From the NCBI RefSeq assembly GCF_000424465.1, contig NZ_AUJY01000007.1, positions 168,680 to 232,679 of the forward strand: 64,000 nt of DNA, written 5' to 3'. The notes beneath the pieces were generated by a model. That model ran no database searches. It saw only the letters and a list, made by a program, of their open reading frames with translations, and was not told the origin of the DNA. Below, in pieces: positions 18,494-28,340 of this stretch. Within the stretch, counting starts at the first letter, position 1. Each line of letters starts with the position of its first letter. The position numbers were made by a program, and so were the translations under genes. The stretch is from Butyrivibrio hungatei NK4A153. Its GTDB lineage: Bacteria > Bacillota > Clostridia > Lachnospirales > Lachnospiraceae.

Positions 18494-19255
18494 TCAATCC
18501 CCGAGTATATTCAAAAATACTACAAAGAGAACCAGCACCACAGCGAAAGAGCACATTGCCAAAAGCATGTATCCGTTCCTTTTCCGCGCTATTTTGGGAT
18601 GTTTTTTCCCAAGGAAGTATATCGGGATCATAAAAAATGATTCAAATATGATCATGCCGATTATGAATCTGACAGCTTCCTTCAAATTGCCAATGCCCCA
18701 ATTTCCGCTAAACAAGCCAAACACCGTGCCGGTCAGTACGATAGCGCAGACAGTTCCTATAACACACTGTTTCAGATCATATATATTACCGTCTCTGTCA
18801 ATTCCCCAGCCAAGATGGCTTGCAATTATCTTCTTCTCTTCATGCGCAAGTTCTATTGCGATATCGATAAATGCATTGCCCTTCTTTTCTTCCTCCTCGA
18901 TGTAGTTCCAGTAAACTTCTGAGTTAAAAGAATCTATTTCGGGCGAATCTTCTTTTATCTTCTTGCAAAGGTTTATTGAGCCTTTCAGCTCTTCCATCTG
19001 CTTATTAAGGTTTTCTAGGTTTTCTTCGAGAACCGCATCAATCTGCTTTGCTCCGTCAAAAAGATCTGCAATATCACTTACAGATAAGCCTGCCTTACGA
19101 AATATGATTATCTTCTTAAGTTGCTCAACATCTTCTGCTGAATAATCTCTGTATCTGTTCCCTTCTCTCTGAGGATTTATGAGTCCTTCTTTTTCATAGA
19201 ATCTTACAGTAGCTCTCGGAACCTCCAGTAATTCCTCGACTTCTTTAATTGTCAT
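18494..19255 (-). CDS. MerR family regulator with membrane domain
   Basis: 253 residues. N-terminal MerR winged helix (PRATVRFYEKEGLINPQREGNRYRDYS), a dimerisation coiled coil (~80-115), then three hydrophobic segments (~163-183, ~195-216, ~230-250). A DNA-binding head fused to membrane helices suggests a one-component sensor, signal unknown. AAGGAGG eight bases before the ATG. Its own promoter has a typical MerR-type stretched spacer with central dyad, so it most likely regulates itself. Confidence 0.85.
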   Translation of the reverse strand: MTIKEVEELLEVPRATVRFYEKEGLINPQREGNRYRDYSAEDVEQLKKIIIFRKAGLSVSDIADLFDGAKQIDAVLEENLENLNKQMEELKGSINLCKKIKEDSPEIDSFNSEVYWNYIEEEEKKGNAFIDIAIELAHEEKKIIASHLGWGIDRDGNIYDLKQCVIGTVCAIVLTGTVFGLFSGNWGIGNLKEAVRFIIGMIIFESFFMIPIYFLGKKHPKIARKRNGYMLLAMCSFAVVLVLFVVFLNILGD

Positions 19256-19285
19256 CAGTGCAGCCTCCTTAGAATTTATGCCATA

Positions 19286-19316
19286 ACTCTAAGCTGTAAA
19301 GAAGGTTTACAGTCAA
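19286..19316 (-). promoter_or_regulatory. MerR-type promoter with 19-bp spacer and dyad operator
   Basis: Minus strand: -35 TTGACT (19311-19316), 19-bp spacer, -10 TAGAGT (19286-19291). The spacer contains the perfect dyad CTGTAAA-CCTTC-TTTACAG (19294-19312). A 19-bp spacer with a central dyad is the hallmark of promoters activated by MerR proteins through DNA distortion; it drives the merR-like gene itself. Confidence 0.8.
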
Positions 19317-19373
19317 GTTTTTTTGTAAAAACACATATATATTCAACGAAATCTTCCATAAGCTATAGAAATA

Positions 19374-20495
19374 TCAATCATTAAGATATTTCTCAAAAGT
19401 ATCAAGATTGATGTAAGCAAATGATACTATATCTCCATCTTTAGAATTGCGATGGAACGCGATCTCATATTGTCCAAATTTGTAGCACATAGAAAAATCA
19501 TTTTTGTCGGTAGGTGGAAGCGGATCGCCATAAGCAGCCAAAACATCTGCTGTTGTGCATCCAACTCCAATACCTTTATTTGTTTTTATGGTCTTATCAT
19601 TTATAAATAGGGATTTGGTAAGCTCTTCACCGTTATATGTGTACGTTTCTAACCTGATATGTTCTGTTTCGGAACCAAAATAATATAAAAAGACACCTTC
19701 CGGACTAAGATCATCTATTCGAAAAGGTGCGCCAAGATTGGGAATTACCTTTTCATGAGGTTTATCTAATACTGATATTTCCTTTCCATTATATAAAAAC
19801 TCTTCACCTGCCAATCCATTGGCAGAATCTCCTGAAGCAGGGACTGTATCTACATCGCTGCTCAATCTCTTTTTGGAATCAAAATTGTATTTTGACCTGG
19901 TATCAACATTTATAAATTCAATGCTCTTTACCTCATCGACAGGGTCCATTTCAGCGCCAATCATGAATGAAAGCTCATATTTTTCATTTTCATAGCACAT
20001 AAAATATGCAGCTTCTGTATAGGTCTTGCTTGGTTCACCATATGCTGCTTTTACTTCCTCTTCCGTACATCCGATATGAACTCCTTTAGGTAATTTCACG
20101 TTTTCATCACTGATACGAATATAAAAAGGAAGCTCCTCACCGTCAACTTCGACAGTATTTAATTCAATCTTCTCTGAGTCAAAATAATAAGAAAATCTGC
20201 CTGACTGATATTCCGGCTGGAAAGGTTCTTTTTTATCAGGTGTTCCAAACTTTTCCAATATGCTTGGCACATCATTTAAAACAGAAATTGTTTTTCCGTT
20301 ATATTCAAATTCATCAATTGCAAGGGAATTTTCAGAACCGGATGTAGCCGATGTGCTTGCTTCCTCCTCTGAAGAATCCACCACATCAGCCGTAGAAGAA
20401 TCAGTAGACACCGATTGATAATCACTTGGAATCGGAGTGCACCCAGTCAAGACAACAACAGTTAACACCACACAAAAATTCATCTTTTTCACCAT
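19374..20495 (-). CDS. Lipoprotein with two duplicated domains
   Basis: About 373 residues. Signal peptide with lipobox LTGC, a Ser/Thr/Glu-rich linker, and two copies of a ~130-residue module. Each begins with EFEYNGKTISVL / EFLYNGKEISVL and later has HIGCTEEEVKAAYGEP / GVGCTTADVLAAYGDP followed by F(F/S)MCY and YELSF / YEIAF. The G(V/I)GCTxxxVxAAYG motif also occurs in other clostridial surface lipoproteins of unknown function. AGGAG precedes the ATG at 20495; the in-frame TTG at 20510 overlaps that site. Confidence 0.75.
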   Translation of the reverse strand: MVKKMNFCVVLTVVVLTGCTPIPSDYQSVSTDSSTADVVDSSEEEASTSATSGSENSLAIDEFEYNGKTISVLNDVPSILEKFGTPDKKEPFQPEYQSGRFSYYFDSEKIELNTVEVDGEELPFYIRISDENVKLPKGVHIGCTEEEVKAAYGEPSKTYTEAAYFMCYENEKYELSFMIGAEMDPVDEVKSIEFINVDTRSKYNFDSKKRLSSDVDTVPASGDSANGLAGEEFLYNGKEISVLDKPHEKVIPNLGAPFRIDDLSPEGVFLYYFGSETEHIRLETYTYNGEELTKSLFINDKTIKTNKGIGVGCTTADVLAAYGDPLPPTDKNDFSMCYKFGQYEIAFHRNSKDGDIVSFAYINLDTFEKYLND

Positions 20496-20570
20496 AAGCC
20501 CGCTCCTCAAGTAGTATTTACTTTAAATATAGCAAATAAGCATGAAAAAAGTGTGTAATAAATCTACAGA

Positions 20571-21728
20571 TTATTTTCCCGTAACTTTGTAGGAATATTC
20601 CAAAAGTCCGATATTGAGGCATGCGAAGATCAAAAGATACCAAGGCATGATACCGATCCCAATATGCTGCTGGATGATTCCGAAAACGGTGGGCATGAAG
20701 GTGCTGCCGACGTAGGCGGATGACATCTGAAGACCGATGACGGCAGCGCTGTATTCTTTGCCGAATTTCTCGGGAGCCATGTGCTGTATCGAAGGATAGA
20801 CGGGCCCCATGCCGGTTCCGATTATCACAAAGCCTGCTGCCGCGAGAACATATCCGCTGACAGGGAGCATAATAATTATTATTCCCAGGATTTCTATTGC
20901 GATTCCGACTCTGATAAGCAGCTTGTCACCCAGCCTGTCAGACACAAAGCCTGAGATCAGTCTTCCAAGCATGAGGCCTGCGAAGATCAGTGACCCGAAA
21001 GATGCGATCATTCCGTCGGAAAGCCCCTCTTTTGTCCCCGCAAAATAACTTGATGTCCAGAGAAAGCATGTACACTCCCCCGAACAGTATGCATAAAATG
21101 CGATAAGCGTGGGGATTACCCCCGGAACAAAAATTGTCTTTCTGATACCGACTGATTGCACACTATCTTCGCCTGTCTTGCTATCATTTTTTGCCCACAA
21201 AGGCAAAGACAGCACTACCACGATCATTATCGCCGTCTGAATATACGCCGTCCATCTGTAGCCCTGATTCCACTTTGCATGCTTCAAGGCAAGCGCCATG
21301 ATGTTGGGGCTTATAACGGCTCCGACTCCGTAGAAGCAGTGTAAAAAATTCATCACGGACGACGGGTAATTATTTGCAACATAATGGTTTATTGAAGCGT
21401 CGATCGCGCCGGCTCCAAGGCCGTACGGTATCGCAAACAGAAACAATATCGCATATGAGTTTGCAAAAGAAAATCCAAAGAGTCCCACGATTGAAAGAAA
21501 AATCGAGAACACCACTATATTTTTTGTATGGAATTTCCTGATAAATCTGGGGCTGAACAGTGCAGAGATTATGGTCAAAAAAGAAATCGACATTGACACA
21601 TATCCCGCATAAGATGAGGGCACGCCAAAAGCGACCTGCATAGTCGGCCAGCCCGAACCAAGGAGGGAATCGGGAAGTCCCAGACTTACAAATATAAGAT
21701 AAATTACAGCCAATAATAATGAATACAT
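20571..21728 (-). CDS. MFS transporter (FucP/FHS-like sugar carrier)
   Basis: 385 residues with ~12 hydrophobic segments and a loop of charged residues in the middle. DSLLGSGWPTM in the first helix, PYGLGAGAIDASINHYVANNYP, and GTGMGPVYPSIQHMAPEKFG recall the FHS branch of MFS proteins that carry sugars or act as exporters. Substrate not deducible. GGTGGAG site five bases before the ATG. Confidence 0.85.
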   Translation of the reverse strand: MYSLLLAVIYLIFVSLGLPDSLLGSGWPTMQVAFGVPSSYAGYVSMSISFLTIISALFSPRFIRKFHTKNIVVFSIFLSIVGLFGFSFANSYAILFLFAIPYGLGAGAIDASINHYVANNYPSSVMNFLHCFYGVGAVISPNIMALALKHAKWNQGYRWTAYIQTAIMIVVVLSLPLWAKNDSKTGEDSVQSVGIRKTIFVPGVIPTLIAFYAYCSGECTCFLWTSSYFAGTKEGLSDGMIASFGSLIFAGLMLGRLISGFVSDRLGDKLLIRVGIAIEILGIIIIMLPVSGYVLAAAGFVIIGTGMGPVYPSIQHMAPEKFGKEYSAAVIGLQMSSAYVGSTFMPTVFGIIQQHIGIGIMPWYLLIFACLNIGLLEYSYKVTGK

Positions 21729-21860
21729 AAAAACTCCACCTCATTAAATTCGATATATGTATCATATTATAAAAAGAACATTTTTCCCAATATATTAAAA
21801 ACTTTTATTCTCCATAGCGAAGCGTTTTTATATTATAAGAAAGCAATTTCTATAATATAA

Positions 21861-21899
21861 AAAACTCCCAAGCATAGGCTTTTTGCCTTACTTGGGAGA
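21861..21899 (-). terminator. Terminator of the coiled-coil protein gene
   Basis: Minus-strand arms CTCCCAAG and CTTGGGAG with an inner AGGC/GCCT pair, followed by TTTTTTAT. A second AT hairpin (TATATTATA/TATAATATA, 21831-21860) lies beyond it. Confidence 0.85.
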
Positions 21900-21922
21900 A
21901 TCCAAACATTCATTTTTTCTTT

Positions 21923-23047
21923 TTATACCTGGTTATCAACAGCGCTTCCCTTTATATCATCCGTAACAAGAAAGTTACTGTTAAGGATATTGGTAATTGC
22001 CGAATTTACCGCGCTCTGCGCATCTTCAAGTGAAGTTGCATCCGGAATCACTATCTTCTGCGACACATTATCGGGATCCAGCAAAAGAGCTTCCGTCCGC
22101 TCTCTTCTTGCTATAGCTTTTTTCACATCAGCGCTTGTCTTCTCGCTCAATTCAGCATGTTCTCTTATATTGGCGATCATCTCCTGTTGCATTGCTTCTT
22201 TTTCAAGCTTTCTGGCTTCTTCCTTCTTCTCTTCTTTCTTTTCTTCCGCAGCTTTCTTTGCCTCTTCTTCGCGCTCTTTTTCTTCTTCTTCAAGGTGGTT
22301 TACGGCTTCATTTGCAAGAATTTCGATTACTTCTCTTGTGGAAGTATTCATAATTTTCTCGGCCTCCTTCTGTGCTTTCAGCATATTGAGAGACTCTGCG
22401 CGTTTAATCTTTATAGCCTTATGAGTCAGAACATTCTGTGTGATTTCATCATTAAGATTCTTAATTGCTTCAACCACTGTTTCAAGGCTATCTACCACTG
22501 CTTTCTGGAATTCGGTCAGATCGGATACCACCTCTGCATCGACTTTATTTATAACAATTTCATCGTAGCTCTGCTCCTGTTCCTGCTCCGCTTCCTCTAC
22601 TACAACAACTTGAGGAAACTTATATTTCATATATTCTTCATGATGCGCCATGACTTCATCCGCAATATCCATTGCCTTTTTGGCTTCTTCGCTCTCGGGA
22701 TCGACGCCAAATCCTATCATCATGGACTTTATTCTGTCTCGCGCATTTTCTTTAACTTCGGCCAGCTCGTCTTTTAAACTGTGTATTTTGTCTCTGATGC
22801 TTTTTAGCTGTGCATCGATTCCGAGCTCGCCTTTAAAAGCATCCACCACAACTTTAAGCGCCTGCTTTCTGGCTATTTTTCTTCTCTGTACGACAAGACT
22901 TTCCCCTGTAAGATCTGCCCCTGATATTGACTGAGTATTATCTTTTTCTTTCCCTTTTCCTTTTGGAGTTTCTGCGTTATTTTTTGAAAAATAATCTTGG
23001 TTCTGAACATTACTCATCTGAACATCCGTGTTCTGCTGAACTTTCAT
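21923..23047 (-). CDS. Cytoplasmic coiled-coil protein of unknown function
   Basis: 374 residues, highly charged and almost wholly helical, with long heptad-like stretches (~75-125, ~200-335) and a Lys/Glu-only block (~262-290). No signal peptide or membrane segment. The N-terminus is Gln/Asn/Lys-rich and disordered. I do not recognise a catalytic motif; a scaffold role is a guess only. GGAGG before the ATG and its own terminator suggest a monocistronic unit. Confidence 0.65.
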   Translation of the reverse strand: MKVQQNTDVQMSNVQNQDYFSKNNAETPKGKGKEKDNTQSISGADLTGESLVVQRRKIARKQALKVVVDAFKGELGIDAQLKSIRDKIHSLKDELAEVKENARDRIKSMMIGFGVDPESEEAKKAMDIADEVMAHHEEYMKYKFPQVVVVEEAEQEQEQSYDEIVINKVDAEVVSDLTEFQKAVVDSLETVVEAIKNLNDEITQNVLTHKAIKIKRAESLNMLKAQKEAEKIMNTSTREVIEILANEAVNHLEEEEKEREEEAKKAAEEKKEEKKEEARKLEKEAMQQEMIANIREHAELSEKTSADVKKAIARRERTEALLLDPDNVSQKIVIPDATSLEDAQSAVNSAITNILNSNFLVTDDIKGSAVDNQV

Positions 23048-23139
23048 AACCTACCTCCATATGATATTTGATCGGTGTTAAAAGAAATAGTAACCCGTTT
23101 CCATATATATCGGCAGAATTCCAAAAATCTTTATTATTC

Positions 23140-24051
23140 TCAATCTTCAAGGAACACCGGCTCTTTTGTACCAAGAAGGAGTCTGAATCTCTTAAGTCTC
23201 AGATTGTTCCACAAGCGGTGCTTCTCTACGCTCTTTTCACACTTCTCAAGCATATTCGCAAATTCTTCTTCGTCTTCCATCCAGGAATTTACTTCGTATC
23301 TTGATGTAAATATCCAGGGCATCAGTCTCTCAACGAGGTATGCTTCTGCCGGGAAGTTTACTTCTTTTCGGTACTCCATAAGGTTGTTCAGATTCTTGTA
23401 GAAAGTCTTGGAATTCTTTAGAATCTGCTCCCTGTTTATTATGTAGCAGCCTCCGGGACTGAAATTACAGTATCTCGGGATAACGGGATCCTTGTAAACA
23501 AATCTGTAGAAGTCGTCCATGTCATAGAAGTACCTGTATGAATGGCTTTGATTCATGTACCAGGAGCTGTCGAGCTCAATATAGCCTTCCTCCGAAAGAA
23601 GCGAAGCGATTGAATTCTCATCGCCGCCTTTTTTGTACCTCTCCCACATTTTCTTGTCCTGATAGAGATACGTAAACCATTTGTTGTTGTAAACTCGGTC
23701 AAAAAACTCTTTTGAAACATGTCTTCCTATAATATTGCCCTTCAAAAGAGCCACAAACTCAGGAAGATTATCGTAGTTATCTATAAAATAATGAAAATAA
23801 CTTGTAAGGTTGTGTCCGGTATTCTCAACATGAATGAAATTGTAGCCTGCAGCCTTAAGCTTATCAGGTGTCATTCCGTCATCCGAACAATCGATTATAA
23901 GATGATCGTTGCAATATTCGATCAGTTCCCCCGGCACAGTATTATAATTGTGCACAAGAAAAAAAGTGTCCGTCCTGTTCAAAATATTTCTATCCTTCCT
24001 TTTAAAGCACGGTCGATTTCCCCTCTTTTTATCAACCCGATAATACATCAT
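23140..24051 (-). CDS. DUF3431 family protein (glycosyltransferase-like)
   Basis: 303 residues. The block IHVENTGHNLTSYFHYFIDNYDNLPEFVALLKG (read in pieces) with later CNFSPGGCYIINREQIL resembles the DUF3431 family, thought to be glycosyltransferase-like and often found near polysaccharide genes. No signal peptide. The start is uncertain because no clear Shine-Dalgarno precedes the two ATGs at 24051/24048. It stands alone, with the coiled-coil gene downstream on the same strand. Confidence 0.65.
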   Translation of the reverse strand: MMYYRVDKKRGNRPCFKRKDRNILNRTDTFFLVHNYNTVPGELIEYCNDHLIIDCSDDGMTPDKLKAAGYNFIHVENTGHNLTSYFHYFIDNYDNLPEFVALLKGNIIGRHVSKEFFDRVYNNKWFTYLYQDKKMWERYKKGGDENSIASLLSEEGYIELDSSWYMNQSHSYRYFYDMDDFYRFVYKDPVIPRYCNFSPGGCYIINREQILKNSKTFYKNLNNLMEYRKEVNFPAEAYLVERLMPWIFTSRYEVNSWMEDEEEFANMLEKCEKSVEKHRLWNNLRLKRFRLLLGTKEPVFLED

Positions 24052-24218
24052 GTAACGTCTTGCATTTCATATCTTCATCACTATGAAATATTATTTGTAA
24101 ATTATAATTTATAGTTAACTTTTAGTCAATATTCATTAACATCACAACAATCTTTCCCACATTCGCATCGCTCGCATCCATAGCGTAGCGATTCTTATTT
24201 GGTAGGAATTTCCTCTAT

Positions 24219-24253
24219 AAAAAAAGAAGCAATGCACCGTTAAGCACATTGCT
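24219..24253 (-). terminator. Terminator of the erythromycin-esterase-like gene
   Basis: Minus-strand AGCAATG and CATTGCT around a 12-base loop, followed by TCTTTTTTT. Confidence 0.8.
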
Positions 24254-24282
24254 CCTCCTTGATATATTCGGAAACAACAAAT

Positions 24283-25578
24283 TTAATATTGCGGATCTAT
24301 CGCTCCAACTTCATAGTAGAATATCATTCCGTCATAAAGATCTGTAGGCGCCATCTCAACACGATAACTTGAATGCATAAGATAATATATTCCTGAAAAG
24401 CCTTCTCCGAGAGAACCCATTGAAACTTTAGAGTTCACAATAGAATGGAGCTTAGCGTTGTTTTCAGGTGAAAGAGATCCAAAGTCAATGAAGAATCGCT
24501 TTCCGTCAACATACTTGGCCTGATAAGCAATAGGATCCGCTGTTGTCACATAATAGTCCTTACGCTTATATTCACCGGGGCCTCCAAGATAAACTCTGAT
24601 ATTGGATTTTCCCTTAAAGAAATCTGTTCCGAGGCTGTAGTATGCATCTCCGTATTTTTCCTTAAGAACGCCGCCCATTGTGACCTTCATAAACATGCTC
24701 TGACCCTTCTTTGCAATGTGGCCGTCGTGTCCCGCTAGCATTATCTTGCCCGATCCGATTTCTTTTTCAAGATCAAGGATCCAGCTTACATTCTCAGCCA
24801 TTGCTGCGTCTCTGAAATTGTTCATTTCCTGAGTATCCTGCATTCCGTAGTCCATTGCGGTACATACATTGTCAGTAATCTTAAGAGCGCATATTGTATC
24901 AAAATCGCGTTTGCTTCCGGCAACACCTTCAATAGCCGACTTAAGTTCAGCCATTTCGCTCTTAACCTTATTGCGCTGGTCATCTGATAAGGGTTCTGTA
25001 CTGTTCTCATCAATAAGAAGGTTTGTAGCGGAAAGATCTGCGCCTGTTATTGTGCTCTTTGCAATGTAGTCCAAAAGGAATTGTATGCCCTGCTCGGGAT
25101 TCTGCATATCAAAGCCGTAAAATCTAAGTTTCTTATCCTCAGGTGCCGATGCGTTGTACTGCTTCATCCAATCGAGGATATCCGCCATCTCCTTGGTGTG
25201 ATAGATTGTAAAACTCATGTTGTTTACGATTTCCCTTGCATCGCCGTCGCCACCTTGAACATAAGCATTTGCAGCAAGGCAGTCGCCGAAATCAGCTTCG
25301 ATCGCGATCGCGCGATAGTCTTTCTTTTCCACAAGCATCTTTAATACATCAAGCTTCAATTCCTGAAACTCTTTGCTTCCGTGGCTTGCTTCTCCAAGTC
25401 CAACGATCTGAACGCTATCCGGAATCTCGATTTCTTCAACGGGAACCGCCGCATCAACAACTTCCTTGATCTTGTGACTTGCAAATACTGTCTTGTAGTT
25501 AAGCCCTATTACCAGAGCCACACTCACCGTAACTATAATTACCAACAAAACTTTCGCGATTTTCTTTAATACTTTCAT
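24283..25578 (-). CDS. Erythromycin-esterase-like hydrolase, membrane-anchored
   Basis: 431 residues: an N-terminal membrane anchor (~7-30) and an Ere-like domain. VGLGEASHGSKEF, IAIEADFG, YGFDMQ and LAGHDGHIAK match the conserved metal/His/Glu blocks of the EreA/succinoglycan-biosynthesis superfamily. Whether it cleaves macrolides is unknown; many members do not. It is the last gene of the BceAB-like operon and its start lies 80 bases inside the permease gene (GGGGAG ten bases ahead), indicating translational coupling and a possible shared role in resistance. Confidence 0.8.
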   Translation of the reverse strand: MKVLKKIAKVLLVIIVTVSVALVIGLNYKTVFASHKIKEVVDAAVPVEEIEIPDSVQIVGLGEASHGSKEFQELKLDVLKMLVEKKDYRAIAIEADFGDCLAANAYVQGGDGDAREIVNNMSFTIYHTKEMADILDWMKQYNASAPEDKKLRFYGFDMQNPEQGIQFLLDYIAKSTITGADLSATNLLIDENSTEPLSDDQRNKVKSEMAELKSAIEGVAGSKRDFDTICALKITDNVCTAMDYGMQDTQEMNNFRDAAMAENVSWILDLEKEIGSGKIMLAGHDGHIAKKGQSMFMKVTMGGVLKEKYGDAYYSLGTDFFKGKSNIRVYLGGPGEYKRKDYYVTTADPIAYQAKYVDGKRFFIDFGSLSPENNAKLHSIVNSKVSMGSLGEGFSGIYYLMHSSYRVEMAPTDLYDGMIFYYEVGAIDPQY

Positions 25579-27580
25579 TATACTTATTCTCCCCGTAAAC
25601 TATGTTGTAGTATTGCTTTGAAGTAATTCTGTAAACAAGGGCATATACCCCAAGGAACACAAGGCTGACAATTGCAACCGCCATATTAAATGTAAAAGTG
25701 TCCACTATAAGGATTGCTGCCATAAAAAGTCTTAAGATATTGCTTGCAAATATTATATGAATGATTGCTGTGCATACAGGTAAAAAGAACATTAGCATTA
25801 CCTGACTCTTTATTACTCCTCTTGCTTCTTTATCTGAAAGTCCTGCATTTGACAGGATCTCAAATCTCTTTTTATCTTCCACACCCTCAGACATCTGCTT
25901 GTAAAAAATGATCATTACCGTTGCGATAAGGAACAATGCCGCAAGGAAGATTCCAACAAAGAATGTTCCGCCGTAAAGGCTGTAGAAAGAGCTTCTTTCT
26001 TCCTCTTTGTATCTGCACATCACAGTTCCAAGCTTTCCGCTCAGTGTATTTCTTACAGTCTGAAGCTGCTCATTACTTATATCACCTTTTACATTGAAGC
26101 CGATGTAGAACATATCTTCACCGAGTTCTTCTGCGTTACAGACTGCAAGCATTGCAGCTTTCTCATTGTTATCCGAAACGACCATAACCTCTTTGCCAAA
26201 AAGACTCATTGATGAATCAAAAAACTCTTCAAGACCGCTCTCATCAATACTCTTCTTTACACTGTACTCATTACCGAATATCTTGATCTTATCGCCGTCT
26301 TTGACATCATCTGCCGAACTGTAACGATATATCTCGCCGGGCGCAAGGCTCGCCTGCTTTCCTGTATAAAGTTCATACTGCTCTGCTGTAACAATATAGA
26401 TGCTGCGAAGCTTGGTAAAATCAAATGAATCATTTGGATGAACAGCAAGTCCATCATCCTCTACATCACAAACATCCATATAAAAGCTTATCGATGATCT
26501 GTCCTGAGCAGTGATACCCGCTGTCTTAAGTACCTCATCAACCGCATTATCGGCGTCACTTAAAGAACAATTTTCATTTACAACTCCGCGAACCATCACA
26601 TCTTTTGGGAACATAGAATCAATATTCTGTTCGCCCAGCATCATAAGTGATGTAGAGCAAACAAGGAGTAATATTACAGCCGTAGAAAGAATGCAGATTG
26701 AAGCAAGTCCCGCAGCGTTGTGTTTCATTCTGAACATCAGGTTTGAAATACTGATAAAATGCTTTGTCTTGTAATAATAGTTCTTGTTCTTTTTTAGCAT
26801 TTTAAGAACAAAGATAGTTCCCGCAATAAAGAGGGCATATGTTCCCAAAGTTACAAAAATGATAGCGATGAAAAGACTGTTTAACGCCACCATGGTGTTA
26901 TCTGCAATAACAGCCAGGAAATAACCACACGCAATCGCCAATACTCCGATGATAAGAAGCGGATATTTTACTTTTGGCTCTTTCTCACCTATATTCTCGC
27001 TTTTAAGAATTGTGATAGGGTTCCCAAGTCTTACCGTAAGCACATTGTAGATAAAGCATACTGCGTAGATAATCGAAAAAAATACTGCCGTAAGAATCGT
27101 TGCTCTGAGAGAAAAATCCATTCCCTTTACCATCGGCTGTCTGATTATCCTGTAAAGCAAAAGAACCATGAGCTTATTAAGAAACGTTCCCGCGAGTATG
27201 CCGCCTACGATAGCAGATGCGCTCATAATAAGGTTCTCGATAAATAGAACAAAAGAAACATCCTTTTTGCTAAGTCCGAGTACTCCGTATAGTCCGATCT
27301 CTTTTTTGCGACCTTTCATAACAAACTGATTGCCGTAAAGGATAAATATTACCGAGAATATACCTACCGCAATACTTCCGATTCCCATGAAAAGAACTAT
27401 GTAATCCGCTCCATAAAAAGCAGTTTTTCCGTTATTAACAAGAAACTTACTGTCGATCAGCGACTGTAAGATGTGAAATACCATAACCGTAATGGCACTT
27501 ACCAAAATATAAGGAAGCACAGCTTTTTTATTATTCTTAAGTCCCGTAAAAGCAAGTTTTGAAAGCAAATTGTTATTCAC
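25499..27580 (-). CDS. BceB-like FtsX-family ABC permease
   Basis: 693 residues, about ten membrane segments with a large extracytoplasmic loop (~310-525) after the sixth to eighth helix, the layout of BceB/VraG permeases that move or sense bacitracin-like peptides. Starts with GTG after GAGGAGGAGAGG, overlapping the ATPase gene by eight bases. Its last ~25 residues (Asn/Ser/Gly-rich, ending ECGSGNRA) overlap the next gene in another frame and look non-conserved. Confidence 0.88.
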   Translation of the reverse strand: MNNNLLSKLAFTGLKNNKKAVLPYILVSAITVMVFHILQSLIDSKFLVNNGKTAFYGADYIVLFMGIGSIAVGIFSVIFILYGNQFVMKGRKKEIGLYGVLGLSKKDVSFVLFIENLIMSASAIVGGILAGTFLNKLMVLLLYRIIRQPMVKGMDFSLRATILTAVFFSIIYAVCFIYNVLTVRLGNPITILKSENIGEKEPKVKYPLLIIGVLAIACGYFLAVIADNTMVALNSLFIAIIFVTLGTYALFIAGTIFVLKMLKKNKNYYYKTKHFISISNLMFRMKHNAAGLASICILSTAVILLLVCSTSLMMLGEQNIDSMFPKDVMVRGVVNENCSLSDADNAVDEVLKTAGITAQDRSSISFYMDVCDVEDDGLAVHPNDSFDFTKLRSIYIVTAEQYELYTGKQASLAPGEIYRYSSADDVKDGDKIKIFGNEYSVKKSIDESGLEEFFDSSMSLFGKEVMVVSDNNEKAAMLAVCNAEELGEDMFYIGFNVKGDISNEQLQTVRNTLSGKLGTVMCRYKEEERSSFYSLYGGTFFVGIFLAALFLIATVMIIFYKQMSEGVEDKKRFEILSNAGLSDKEARGVIKSQVMLMFFLPVCTAIIHIIFASNILRLFMAAILIVDTFTFNMAVAIVSLVFLGVYALVYRITSKQYYNIVYGENKYNESIKENRESFVGNYSYGECGSGNRA

Positions 27581-28340
27581 TGTCCTCTCCTCCTCTCATC
27601 AGTACTGTAACTGCATCGCAGATCTTATCAAGCATTTCGCTTCTCTTGAGGTTTCCTCTGTAGATCTGGTGGAACACTTCGCCGTCTCTTATAAACATAA
27701 CTCTGTCTGCATAGCTTGCCGCAACATTACTGTGAGTTACCATAAGGATTGTCTGTCCGCTCTTGTGGATGTCACGAAGCTGGTGCATTAGGTTTGTAGC
27801 TGCCTTTGAATCAAGCGCTCCTGTGGGTTCATCTGCAAGAAGTATCTGAGGTTTGGTAATAAGTGCTCTTGCAACTGCTGTTCTCTGCTTCTGTCCGCCT
27901 GAAACTTCATAAGGATATTTGTGAATTAGATCCGCAATTCCAAGCTCTTTTACAAGAGGTGCAACCTTATCGTCCATTGTTCTGTGGTCTTCGCCTGCAA
28001 GAACAAGCGGAAGCTTTATATTATCTTCTATTGTGAAATTATCAAGGAGATTGAAATCCTGGAAGATAAATCCAAGGTTGTTTCTTCTCATAATCGCTCT
28101 CTCGTTGTCTTTTAGCGCCGAGAAGTCCTTGCCGTTAACCAGTACTTTGCCGGCTGTAGGAACATCAAGGCTTGCAAGGATATTCAAAAGAGTTGTCTTA
28201 CCGCTTCCGGACTCGCCCATGATTGCTACGAACTCACCCTTCTCTACGCTGAAATGCACATCCTTAAGCGCTGTGACTGAATCTATTCCCATTTTTGTCT
28301 TGTATACCTTTTTTACGTGCTCAACTTCAAGTACTGCCAT
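27573..28340 (-). CDS. BceA-like ABC transporter ATP-binding protein
   Basis: 255 residues. Walker A GESGSGKTT, Q-loop FIFQDFNLL, signature VSGGQKQR, Walker B ILLADEPTGALD and switch His in VTHS are all intact. The MacB/LolD-type sequence and the paired FtsX-like permease identify an antimicrobial-peptide resistance module. Good GGAGG site. Confidence 0.93.
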   Translation of the reverse strand: MAVLEVEHVKKVYKTKMGIDSVTALKDVHFSVEKGEFVAIMGESGSGKTTLLNILASLDVPTAGKVLVNGKDFSALKDNERAIMRRNNLGFIFQDFNLLDNFTIEDNIKLPLVLAGEDHRTMDDKVAPLVKELGIADLIHKYPYEVSGGQKQRTAVARALITKPQILLADEPTGALDSKAATNLMHQLRDIHKSGQTILMVTHSNVAASYADRVMFIRDGEVFHQIYRGNLKRSEMLDKICDAVTVLMRGGEDSE

